A DNA stretch of 64,000 nt, taken from NCBI GenBank assembly GCA_015068035.1, contig SVLI01000001.1:124001-188000 (forward strand). The letters run 5' to 3'. Positions 36,018 through 43,429 of the stretch are shown here, one piece after another. Numbering within the stretch: position 1 is the first letter of the stretch; the number at the start of each line of letters is the position of its first letter. The notes below the pieces were generated by a model, which was given only the letters and a program-made list of their open reading frames with translations, was not told where the DNA came from and did no database searches. The position numbers and the translations under genes were made by a program. Origin of the DNA: Oscillospiraceae bacterium. Its GTDB lineage: Bacteria; Bacillota; Clostridia; Oscillospirales; Oscillospiraceae.

Positions 36018-36458
36018 TCAGCCGGCCAGAATCTCTGCCCAGATCACGCCCTGCATTTCCCGGATGCGCAGCAGCAGATCCCCGCTGCCGGTCGGCGCGT
36101 TTTCCACATCCACGGATATCACGACCAGCGCCGCGCCGTTGGACGGCAAACTCTGGTTAATCGTGAGAATATTTGCGCCGCTCTCGGCAAAAATATTCAG
36201 CAGCGTACTGAGCCGTCCCGCACCGTCGCGCAGCTGCACGTGGAAGGTGACGATCCGCTCCTGCCGCCGGTCACGGAAATCGCTGATCGCATCGCGATAT
36301 TTGTAAAACGCGCTGCGGCTGATGCCCACGCGGGCAGTCGCCTCCGCGATCGTGCGGCACTCTCCGGTTTCCGTCAGTTCCTTAACCTGCATCACCTTCA
36401 GGAAAATCTCCGGCAGCATCTCCGCATCCACAAGATAATATCTTTTTCCCGTTGCCAT
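36018..36458 (-). CDS. ACT-domain protein, PheB/UPF0735 type
   Basis: 146 residues. N-terminal YYLVDAEMLPEIFLKVMQVKEL, then a helix-turn-helix-like segment (TIAEATARVGISRSAFYKYRDAI) and a C-terminal ACT domain (IVTFHVQLRDGAGRLSTLLNIFAESGANILTINQ). The family is commonly found with hom and aspartate kinase genes and probably senses an amino acid to regulate the branch. ATG 36458 gives the usual length. First gene of the operon. Confidence 0.9.
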   Translation of the reverse strand: MATGKRYYLVDAEMLPEIFLKVMQVKELTETGECRTIAEATARVGISRSAFYKYRDAISDFRDRRQERIVTFHVQLRDGAGRLSTLLNIFAESGANILTINQSLPSNGAALVVISVDVENAPTGSGDLLLRIREMQGVIWAEILAG

Positions 36459-36508
36459 TTTGTCCGCCTTTCGTGGCCATTTGTCTTTGAGCAGTGCATT
36501 TTCAACAC

Positions 36509-36538
36509 ATCTTAACACAAAATCACAACCAATTTCAA
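36509..36538 (-). promoter_or_regulatory. Promoter of the ACT-hom-lysC operon
   Basis: Minus strand TTGAAA, 18-base spacer, TAAGAT. Confidence 0.55.
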
Positions 36539-36609
36539 TCCTCTCTTTCCATAAAAATCAAGCACATTTTACCCCTTGCATATCCCGTTTGCACAAGGAG
36601 GCATGTTCC

Positions 36610-36984
36610 TTGCATAAAAATTCGGCATCCCGGCTGCGCTGCGCGCTCAGCGGCGCGGCAGCCGGCCTGATCAACGGCTTCTTCGGTGGGGGCGGCGGAC
36701 AGCTCCTCGTTCCGCTCCTGCGCCGCTGGTGCGCTCTGGAGGAAAAGCAGGCTTTCGCCACCTGCGTTGCCGTCATTGCGCCGCTGTGCGCCTTCGGCGG
36801 CGGCGCTGCGCTGCTGCGCGGCACGGTCTCGATACCGGAGGTCTGGCCCTATCTGCTCGGCGGCGCACTTGGCGGTGTGATCGCCGGAAAGACCTTCAAA
36901 AAGCTCTCGGGCAATGTTCTGCGCCGGCTGCTCGCCGCGCTGATTCTTTACGGAGGGGTGAAAAGCCTGTTTTGGAGCGCCTGA
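36610..36984 (+). CDS. TauE/SafE (TSUP) family transporter, first half
   Basis: 124 residues, about half of a normal ~250-residue TauE/SafE protein. GAAAGLINGFFGGGGGQLLVPLL is the family's glycine-rich first helix, followed by three more hydrophobic segments. A TTG start at 36610 is chosen because AAGGAGG lies 8 bases upstream and no ATG/GTG fits. Overlaps the next gene by 13 bases, so the halves are translationally coupled. The family exports sulfite or organosulfonates or imports sulfur compounds. Confidence 0.8.
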   Translation: MHKNSASRLRCALSGAAAGLINGFFGGGGGQLLVPLLRRWCALEEKQAFATCVAVIAPLCAFGGGAALLRGTVSIPEVWPYLLGGALGGVIAGKTFKKLSGNVLRRLLAALILYGGVKSLFWSA

Positions 36985-37340
36985 TTGCCATCCTCGTCGG
37001 CACGGCAGCGGGCGTACTCTCCGGCTGGGGCGTGGGCGGCGGGACGCTTCTGCTGCTCTACCTCAGCGTTTTCACGGATACGGAGCTCTCCGCCGCGCAG
37101 GGGATCAATTTGCTGTATTTCCTGCCCTGCAGCGCAGCCGCGCTGATCTCTCATTTCAAAAACAAACAGGTGGCGCTGCGCGCGGCGATCCCGGCCGCAG
37201 CGGCAGGCACAGTGTGCGCGCTGCTCGCCTCCCGGCTCTCAACCGCGCTGGACGCCGCGCTGCTCAAAAAGATTTTCGGTGCCTTTCTGATCGCCGTCGG
37301 CCTTCTTGAGCTCTTCGGCAAAAAGAAGGCGGAGAAATGA
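36972..37340 (+). CDS. TauE/SafE (TSUP) family transporter, second half
   Basis: 122 residues with four hydrophobic segments, starting LERLIAILVGTAAGVLSGWGVGGGTLLLLYL, again the glycine-rich repeat motif. TTG 36972 lies within the end of the first-half gene; GGAGGGGTG is 11 bases upstream. Together the two halves equal a full TSUP transporter, whose two-fold internal repeat is here split into separate chains that presumably dimerise. Confidence 0.78.
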   Translation: MERLIAILVGTAAGVLSGWGVGGGTLLLLYLSVFTDTELSAAQGINLLYFLPCSAAALISHFKNKQVALRAAIPAAAAGTVCALLASRLSTALDAALLKKIFGAFLIAVGLLELFGKKKAEK

Positions 37341-37498
37341 ACGCGCAGACACCGGCTATCCCTCCGGCGCACAGCAGAAAGGCTCTGCGGCACGGTAGGA
37401 CAGGCCGCCTGGCCGCAGCGCAGAAGCCTCCCCGACGCCGACGGAAAAGTCGCTCCTGCGCGCGGCAAAAAGCGCAGCGCCTACAGGCGCGAGAACTC

Positions 37499-37527
37499 TT
37501 GCCAATGGCGGACATTTATGGTATAGT
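37499..37527 (+). promoter_or_regulatory. Promoter of the SUF genes
   Basis: TTGCCA (37499-37504), 17-base spacer, TATAGT (37522-37527). Confidence 0.72.
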
Positions 37528-37616
37528 GGTTTGTAATTCTGACATTTTTAATGCAATTACCGTCCGCGCCGGGCTTTCCCGCGCGGCACTTCAACAGGAA
37601 AAGAGAGAAACCGTCT

Positions 37617-38330
37617 ATGCTTGAACTGCAGAACATCTGTTTTTCCGCCCCGTCGGACGAGGGCCGCAGACTTATTCTGGATAACGTAAGCCTTCAGATC
37701 GACGAGGGCTTCACCGCCATCACCGGCCCGAACGGCAGCGGCAAGTCCACGCTTGCGCGCATCATCATGGGCATGATCACGCCCGACAGCGGCCGCATCC
37801 TCTTTAACGGAGAGGACGTCACCGACATGAGCATCACGGAGCGTGCGCAGCGGGGCATCGCCTTTGCCTTCCAGCAGCCCGTCCGCTTCAAGGGGCTGAC
37901 CGTGCGCGACCTCATCTCCCTCGCCGCGGGGCGCAATATGAGTGTTTCCGAAACCTGCGAGAGTCTGAGTGAGGTTGGTCTCTGCGCGCGCGATTACGTG
38001 GACAGAGAGGTGGACGCCACGCTCTCCGGCGGCGAGCTCAAGCGCATCGAGATCGCCATGACCATCGCCCGCGGTGCGGCGCTCACCCTTTTTGACGAGC
38101 CGGAGGCCGGCATCGACCTGTGGAGCTTCAGCAGCCTCATCAAGGTATTCGAGCGCATGCGCGAGCGCTGCGGCGGCAAGCTCATCGTCATCTCCCACCA
38201 GGAGCGCATTCTGGATATTGCCGATCGCATCATCGTCATCGCGGACGGCAAGGTCTCGCGGGACGGCTCCGCGCAGGCGCTTTTGCCCGAGCTGCTCTCC
38301 GGCGCCATAGCCTGCGAAAAGCTGCAATAA
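37617..38330 (+). CDS. sufC: SufC-like Fe-S assembly ATPase
   Basis: 237 residues. Walker A GPNGSGKST, SufC-type Q-loop FAFQQPVRFKGL, signature LSGGELKRIEIAMT, Walker B LTLFDEPEAGID and H-loop ISHQ. ELKRIEI is typical of SufC as opposed to import ATPases. Works with SufB/D in iron-sulfur cluster assembly. The SufB/D gene starts 14 bases downstream; no sufS, sufU or second sufB/D is visible. Confidence 0.92.
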   Translation: MLELQNICFSAPSDEGRRLILDNVSLQIDEGFTAITGPNGSGKSTLARIIMGMITPDSGRILFNGEDVTDMSITERAQRGIAFAFQQPVRFKGLTVRDLISLAAGRNMSVSETCESLSEVGLCARDYVDREVDATLSGGELKRIEIAMTIARGAALTLFDEPEAGIDLWSFSSLIKVFERMRERCGGKLIVISHQERILDIADRIIVIADGKVSRDGSAQALLPELLSGAIACEKLQ

Positions 38331-38344
38331 GGGAGGGACGCGCC

Positions 38345-39265
38345 ATGCTGAACGAAATTCAAAAGCAGATCCTCAAAGAGGTCGCCGACCTGCACGGCGT
38401 CCCCGCCGGGGCATACAACATCCGCGCCAACGGCGAGAGCGCCGGGCGCAACACCACCGCGAACATTGACATCGTCACCAAGGAAGACGGGTCGGGCATC
38501 GACATCAACATCCGTCCCGGCACGAAGAACGAGAGCGTACACATCCCCGTCGTGCTCAGCGAGAGCGGCCTGAGCGAGGTTGTCTATAACGACTTCTATG
38601 TGGGAGAGGACAGCGACGTGGTCATCGTCGCCGGCTGCGGCATCCACAACACCGGCAGTGAGGACAGCCGGCATGACGGCGTGCACACCTTCCACATCGG
38701 CAAAAACGCCCGCATCAAGTATGTCGAGAAGCATTACGGCGAGGGCGACGGCATGGGCAAGCGCATCCTCAACCCCGTGACGGAGATCTATCTGGAAGAG
38801 GGCGCCTATGCCGAGATGGAGATGGTACAGATCAAGGGCGTGGACTCCACCGTGCGCACGACGAAGGCCGTGCTTGCCGCGGGGGCAACGCTGCTCGTGC
38901 ACGAACGCCTGATGACGCACGGCGAGCAGACCGCTGTGAGCGACTATGTCACCGAGCTCAACGGCGACGGTGCGAGCACAGACATTGTCTCCCGTTCCGT
39001 TGCGCGCGACCGCTCCGTGCAGCACTTCAACTCCCGCATCGTGGGCAACGCCGCCTGCAGCGGCCACACCGCCTGCGACGCGATCATCATGGACGAGGCC
39101 AAAGTGATTGCCGTGCCCGCGCTGGACGCCAATAACGTTAACGCCGCGCTCATTCATGAGGCGGCCATCGGCAAGATCGCCGGCGAGCAGCTCATCAAGC
39201 TGATGACGCTCGGCCTGACCGAGCAGGAAGCCGAGGAGAAGATCGTTGCGGGATTTTTGAAATAA
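38345..39265 (+). CDS. SufB/SufD-family scaffold protein, short form
   Basis: 306 residues, much shorter than SufB (~470) or SufD (~400). The right-handed beta-helix core is seen in IVAGCGIHNTGSEDSRHDGVHTFHIG and VTEIYLEEGAYAEMEMVQIKGV; the C-terminus ALIHEAAIGKIAGEQLIKLMTLGLTEQEAEEKIVAGFL is the typical SufB/D helical end. The pair with SufC is the two-gene 'minimal SUF' (SMS-type) arrangement. AAGGGAGGGA precedes the ATG. A terminator follows. Confidence 0.9.
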   Translation: MLNEIQKQILKEVADLHGVPAGAYNIRANGESAGRNTTANIDIVTKEDGSGIDINIRPGTKNESVHIPVVLSESGLSEVVYNDFYVGEDSDVVIVAGCGIHNTGSEDSRHDGVHTFHIGKNARIKYVEKHYGEGDGMGKRILNPVTEIYLEEGAYAEMEMVQIKGVDSTVRTTKAVLAAGATLLVHERLMTHGEQTAVSDYVTELNGDGASTDIVSRSVARDRSVQHFNSRIVGNAACSGHTACDAIIMDEAKVIAVPALDANNVNAALIHEAAIGKIAGEQLIKLMTLGLTEQEAEEKIVAGFLK

Positions 39266-39279
39266 ACATACGCAAAATC

Positions 39280-39312
39280 AAACGGGCGGCAGGTAGGCCG
39301 CCCGTTTCTCTT
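39280..39312 (+). terminator. Terminator after minimal SUF operon
   Basis: AAACGGGCGGC and GCCGCCCGTTT with a 6-base loop, then CTCTTT. Confidence 0.85.
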
Positions 39313-39319
39313 TGAAATT

Positions 39320-39361
39320 TTAACAGAAAATTCACCACGCCTGTCCGCTTCGGTTTATAAT
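39320..39361 (+). promoter_or_regulatory. Pho-box-like repeats and -10 box of the two-component operon
   Basis: TTAACA (39320-39325) and TTCACC (39331-39336) are direct repeats 11 bp apart; TATAAT (39356-39361) follows 20 bp later. No normal -35 box, as in activator-dependent promoters bound by OmpR/PhoB-family regulators. Confidence 0.6.
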
Positions 39362-39421
39362 GAAAGATGGTATCCCGCGGACATCGCACCGCGCGGGACA
39401 AACGCAAGGGGGTTTCAAGTC

Positions 39422-40126
39422 ATGGCAGAGAGCACAAAGACTGCGCTGATTATCGAGGACGACGGCAACATCGCCGAGCTGCTGCGCCTGTATCTGGAAA
39501 AGGACGGCTTCGCCGTCACGATCGCTTCCGACGGCGGCACGGGCGTTGAAAACGCGCGCGCACTCTCCCCCGACCTGATTTTGCTTGACATCATGCTGCC
39601 CGTCAAGGACGGCTGGCAGGTCTGCCGCGAGGTGCGCGCGTTCTCCAAAACGCCCATCATCATGCTCACCGCCAAAAGCGAAACGGAGGACAAGGTCTCC
39701 GGCCTGGAAATGGGCGCGGACGACTACATCACCAAGCCCTTTGAGATCAAGGAGCTGCTCGCGCGCGTGCACGCCGTCTGCCGCCGCACGGAGACGGAAA
39801 CGCCCGCCCAGCCGCCGAAGAAGCGGCTGCAATTTGACGAGCTGATCGTGGATCTTGACTCCTATGAGCTGACTGTCCGCGGCGAGCGCGTGGACGCGCC
39901 GCCCAAGGAGATGGAGCTGCTGTATCATCTTGCCGCCTCACCCAACCGCGTCTACACCCGCAATCAGCTGCTGGATGAAGTCTGGGGCTTTGACTATTTC
40001 GGCGATTCCCGCACCGTGGATGTGCACATCAAGCGGCTGCGCGAAAAGCTGGAGGGTGTGAGCACGCAATGGTCGCTCAAGACCGTGTGGGGCGTCGGCT
40101 ATAAGTTCGAGGTGCTGAACCATTAA
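39422..40126 (+). CDS. OmpR/PhoB-family response regulator
   Basis: 234 residues. Receiver domain with IIEDDGNIAELL (acidic pocket), phospho-acceptor Asp in LILLDIMLPVKDGW, Thr in MLTAKSE and Lys in DDYITKPF. The C-terminal winged helix is LVDLDS...PPKEMELLYHLAASPNRVYTR and RTVDVHIKRLREKL. It is overlapped by the kinase gene. The repeats in its own promoter suggest autoregulation. Ligand signal unknown; the boxes resemble PhoP/PhoB sites. Confidence 0.94.
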   Translation: MAESTKTALIIEDDGNIAELLRLYLEKDGFAVTIASDGGTGVENARALSPDLILLDIMLPVKDGWQVCREVRAFSKTPIIMLTAKSETEDKVSGLEMGADDYITKPFEIKELLARVHAVCRRTETETPAQPPKKRLQFDELIVDLDSYELTVRGERVDAPPKEMELLYHLAASPNRVYTRNQLLDEVWGFDYFGDSRTVDVHIKRLREKLEGVSTQWSLKTVWGVGYKFEVLNH

Positions 40127-41582
40127 CAGTATTTACTTCAAAAACTTCATCTTCATGGCCTCTCTCGTGCTGGTGAGCTTCATGGTGCTGGGCGTGGCGT
40201 TCCTGTTTCTTGACCGGAACATCCTCGGCAGCGAGCGCCGCGAGACGATGGCCGAAACCGCGCAGGAGCTCGCCGGGACCATTGCGGTCTACGCCGACCT
40301 TGATGTGCCGGACAGCGAGGCCGCCGCAAGCTGGCCCCGCATGGATCTGCGCATTCTGCTCAGCAACGTCTCGCGCACGAGCGGATTTCGCATCCTGCTG
40401 ACGGATGCCGGCGGCAGCATTGTGTCCTGCTCCGATCCGCCCAATACGTGTACGCACGTCGGCCACGCCATCCGGCAGGAGTCGCTGCAAGGCATCCTGA
40501 TGGCGGGAAACCGCGGCATGGTGTTGAATTTCGACGAGCTTTTCGATTCGGCCATGCTGGTCATCGCCGCGCCCATCGTCAGCGAGGGGCAGGATGAGGT
40601 CTCCGGCTGCGTGCTGGTGTTGGCCGAGGAAAAATACATCTCCGGCGCATGGCATTCGTTCCGGCAGCTTTTCTTCTTTATGGCGCTGATCGTGATGCTC
40701 ATCGCGTTTGTCATGTCCTTCATCGCCTCCAAACGCATGGCCAAGCCGCTCAACGAAATGGCCGCCGCCTCCCGCCGCTTCGCCCACGGCGATTTCTCCG
40801 CGCGCGTGGAGATTGAAAGCCGGGACGACGAGCTCGGCGCGCTGACGATGTCCTTTAACGCGATGGCCGAGTCGCTGGAAAAGAGCGAGGAGCGCCGCCG
40901 CGAATTTCTCGGCAACGTCTCGCACGAGCTGCGCACACCGATGACGACCATCGCGGGCTTTGCCGACGGCATCCTCGACGGCACCATCCCGCCCGAAAAC
41001 CAGCAGAAATATCTGCAGGTGATTTCCACGGAGACCAAGCGTCTGAGCCGACTCGTGCGGCGGATGCTGGATCTGGCAAGGCTGCAGGATGCAGATAAAA
41101 TGGTGCTGCTCAGTCGGGAGTTTGACGCGCGCGAGATGCTCACGCGCACGCTTCTGAGCTTTGAGGACAAGATCACCGCGCGTTCTCTGGACGCCGATGT
41201 GCGCATTCCGGAGGAAAACGTCCCCGTGCGCGGCGACGTGGACGCCATCGAACAGGTTGTCTACAACCTGCTGGAAAACGCCGTCAAGTTCTCCGAGCCC
41301 GGCAGCACGCTGGGCATCGCGCTCTGGAAACAGGGCGACAAGGCCTGCATCTCCGTGAAAAACCACGGCGAGACGATTGATGCGCGCGAGCTCAGCCGCG
41401 TTTTTGACCGCTTCCATAAAACGGATCATTCCCGCTCGCGTGACCGTGACGGCGTGGGATTGGGTTTATACATCGTCAAATCCATCCTCAACAACCACGA
41501 CGAGGACATCTTCGTAACCAGCCGCGACGGGGTGACGGAATTCGTCTTCACACTCTCGCTCAAGGAAAAAGCGCGCAGCTAA
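40122..41582 (+). CDS. Sensor histidine kinase
   Basis: About 486 residues: membrane helix, ~150-residue extracellular sensor, second helix (LFFFMALIVMLIAFVMSFIAS), HAMP, H-box (NVSHELRTPMTTIAGFADGI), N-box (VVYNLLENAVKFS) and G-box (GVGLGLYIVKSI). The reading frame is open upstream of ATG 40155, and that ATG has no ribosome binding site. Starting at ATT 40122 adds NSIYFKNFIF, a normal kinase N-terminus, with GAGGTG 7 bases upstream and overlap with the regulator stop. I prefer the ATT start but it is an inference. Phosphorylates the upstream regulator. Confidence 0.88.
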   Translation: MNSIYFKNFIFMASLVLVSFMVLGVAFLFLDRNILGSERRETMAETAQELAGTIAVYADLDVPDSEAAASWPRMDLRILLSNVSRTSGFRILLTDAGGSIVSCSDPPNTCTHVGHAIRQESLQGILMAGNRGMVLNFDELFDSAMLVIAAPIVSEGQDEVSGCVLVLAEEKYISGAWHSFRQLFFFMALIVMLIAFVMSFIASKRMAKPLNEMAAASRRFAHGDFSARVEIESRDDELGALTMSFNAMAESLEKSEERRREFLGNVSHELRTPMTTIAGFADGILDGTIPPENQQKYLQVISTETKRLSRLVRRMLDLARLQDADKMVLLSREFDAREMLTRTLLSFEDKITARSLDADVRIPEENVPVRGDVDAIEQVVYNLLENAVKFSEPGSTLGIALWKQGDKACISVKNHGETIDARELSRVFDRFHKTDHSRSRDRDGVGLGLYIVKSILNNHDEDIFVTSRDGVTEFVFTLSLKEKARS

Positions 41583-41609
41583 GCAAAAAAGCCGCTCCGC
41601 CGCCCAATG

Positions 41610-41668
41610 TTCACAAAACATTCACAAACCATTCATATCCTGTACAAAGCATCGCGGTATAGTACAAT
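41610..41668 (+). promoter_or_regulatory. Pho-box-like triple repeat and -10 box with no gene downstream
   Basis: TTCACA (41610), TTCACA (41621), TTCATA (41632) are spaced exactly 11 bp. TATAGT (41658) or TACAAT (41663) follows at the same distance as in the regulator promoter. The stretch to 41828 contains no convincing plus-strand gene. Confidence 0.6.
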
Positions 41669-41750
41669 TGTCCCAAGAGAAAAGCAAACCACTTTTGCGA
41701 TTCTTCACTTTTTTCCTCTCTCTCTTCTCTTTTTACAAGCATTGGAAAAT

Positions 41751-41785
41751 GCGGAAGCCCCGGCCATCTGGCCGGGGCTTTCCGC
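41751..41785. terminator. Long hairpin between kinase and YwaF-like genes
   Basis: GCGGAAGCCCCGGCC and GGCCGGGGCTTTCCGC with a 4-base loop; preceded by AAAAT, so best as terminator of the minus-strand gene ending at 41829, but it would also stop a transcript from 41670. Confidence 0.7.
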
Positions 41786-41828
41786 ATCCATGGGCAGGCA
41801 AAATTCTGCCATTATTTCCGCTTCCCAC

Positions 41829-42584
41829 TCATAAAGGCTCTGCTTCGTCCGGGGCTTTCCGCTTTCGTCTTTTCCGCATCCATGGAAGGTATAGAATCAG
41901 CCACACCGCTGACAGGATCGGCAGAAAGCCCAGAATATAGCCCGGATTGCCGAGAAAACGCGCAAACCATTCCAGCGGCGAGCCGGGCGCGGGGCTGTTG
42001 AGAAAGAAATAGTTTGCGCCCGTGAGCTTATTGAAAACATACATCACCACCGCCGCGGCAAACAAACAAGCGAAACACCGCGGCAGCCGCCGTGCCTCGG
42101 GCCGGATCAGTCCGCACGCCGTGCTCATCGCGGGATAGGCCACGAGCAGAATATGCCCCAAAAACGTGCCGATGCTCAGCAGATTGAGCGCCGGATAGTC
42201 CAACCAGTCCGGAAAGACCAGCGCGAAGGCCGCGCCGGGCATGGTGAGGCAGTAGAGCAGCTCGCCGGAAAGCTTACCGCCGCGCAGACAGTTCCAAAGC
42301 ACCACGAAAACGCTCATGCTGCACAGGTGCAGCGGCAACGTATAAACGCCCCACACGCCCGCCGAGAGCAGGCAGAGCTGGCGGTTGGCCTCGCAGAGCA
42401 GAATGAGCACGCAAACCGCGCAGCGAATCCTGCGCCTTCCGCGTTCGGAAGCGCGTGCGCAGGCAATGCACAGCAGCAGCGTGATGGCCGCGGCAATCAG
42501 TAGCCACAGAATATGCTCTTTTCCCAGCCAGCGAATGCCCACACCGGCGGGCAAATCGAGGTCAAACACAAAAAAGTTCTCCAT
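41829..42584 (-). CDS. YwaF-like integral membrane protein (TIGR02206 type)
   Basis: 251 residues with about seven membrane segments. WLGKEHILWLLIAAAITLLLC near the N-terminus, LCSMSVFVVLW, YCLTMPGAAFALVFPDWLDYP (a P-rich loop typical of the YwaF family) and ANYFFLNSPAPGSPLEWF before the last helix. Function unknown. ATG 42584 (MENFFVFD) gives the normal length, though its ribosome binding site is weak; the frame is open further upstream. Confidence 0.8.
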   Translation of the reverse strand: MENFFVFDLDLPAGVGIRWLGKEHILWLLIAAAITLLLCIACARASERGRRRIRCAVCVLILLCEANRQLCLLSAGVWGVYTLPLHLCSMSVFVVLWNCLRGGKLSGELLYCLTMPGAAFALVFPDWLDYPALNLLSIGTFLGHILLVAYPAMSTACGLIRPEARRLPRCFACLFAAAVVMYVFNKLTGANYFFLNSPAPGSPLEWFARFLGNPGYILGFLPILSAVWLILYLPWMRKRRKRKAPDEAEPL

Positions 42585-42761
42585 ACGCCCAACATACCAT
42601 GAAAAAAGTGTTTTTTCCAGAATCCCCTGTCGAAAAATGCCGGACGGCCGGAAAAAACGCTGCTGCATACCGTACAATTCATGCGCCGGATCCAGCGTCG
42701 CAGCCGGCAGGTGCGCGCCGCCGCAGGGGAGGTCTCCGCTTCTTTTTCCCCGCAGGAGGTC

Positions 42762-42789
42762 TTGTTTTTTTTCGTTCGTATGCTATAAT
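42762..42789 (+). promoter_or_regulatory. Promoter of the CobW/His-rich operon
   Basis: TTGTTT (42762-42767), 16-base spacer, TATAAT (42784-42789). Confidence 0.65.
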
Positions 42790-42822
42790 AGAGGAAACAA
42801 ACTTGCAAGGAAGTGTGTCATT

Positions 42823-43425
42823 ATGAAAATCTTACTGCTGGGCGGCTTTCTCGGCTCCGGCAAAACCAGTGTTTTGCTGCCGCTGGCAAAATACATGACC
42901 GAACACAGCACATACACGGGCACGCGCGTGGCAATCATTGAAAATGAGATCGGCGACGTGAGCATCGACGGCATCACCCTGCGCAACGCGGGCCTCTCCG
43001 TGCAGGAACTGTTCTCCGGCTGCATCTGCTGCACCATCGGCACCGAGCTGATCGAGGGACTCAAGCGTCTGGAAAAGGACGCCAACCCCGAATGGGTCAT
43101 CATCGAGGCAACGGGTGTTGCCTGCCCCGGCGCTGTGGCGGAAACGATCATGGAGTTCATCCCGGAAATGGAAGAAATCCGCACCGCTGTTCTCTGTGAT
43201 GCGGAGCGGCTTCACCGTCTGCTGCGCGCCATCACGGTGATTGCGCCCCAGCAGGTGAAGGATGCCCAGGTGCTGCTGCTCAACAAGATTGATCTGGTGG
43301 ACGAGGAGCGCCTCGTGCAGACCGAGCAGATCCTGCGCGAATTCAACACCGAAGCGCCCATCTATCGCATCTGCGCGAAAGAGGGCATTGACGACGCGGT
43401 GCTTGCCGCGATCATAGGAGGCTAA
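42823..43425 (+). CDS. CobW/HypB/UreG-family metallochaperone GTPase, short form
   Basis: 200 residues. Walker A GGFLGSGKTS (7-16), metal-binding GCICC (Cys 67, 69, 70; the COG0523 CxCC motif), ENEIGDVSIDG and the guanine motif LLNKIDLVDE. The ~100-residue CobW C-terminal domain and any His-rich segment are missing, but a protein rich in His is encoded 4 bases downstream. Members use GTP to insert Zn, Ni or Co. AGGAAG precedes the ATG. Confidence 0.9.
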   Translation: MKILLLGGFLGSGKTSVLLPLAKYMTEHSTYTGTRVAIIENEIGDVSIDGITLRNAGLSVQELFSGCICCTIGTELIEGLKRLEKDANPEWVIIEATGVACPGAVAETIMEFIPEMEEIRTAVLCDAERLHRLLRAITVIAPQQVKDAQVLLLNKIDLVDEERLVQTEQILREFNTEAPIYRICAKEGIDDAVLAAIIGG

Positions 43426-43429
43426 GAAA

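Noticed and set aside
41668-41940. Possible small plus-strand gene after the triple-repeat promoter
   Set aside because: No ribosome binding site, runs through the terminator hairpin and overlaps the YwaF-like gene antisense.
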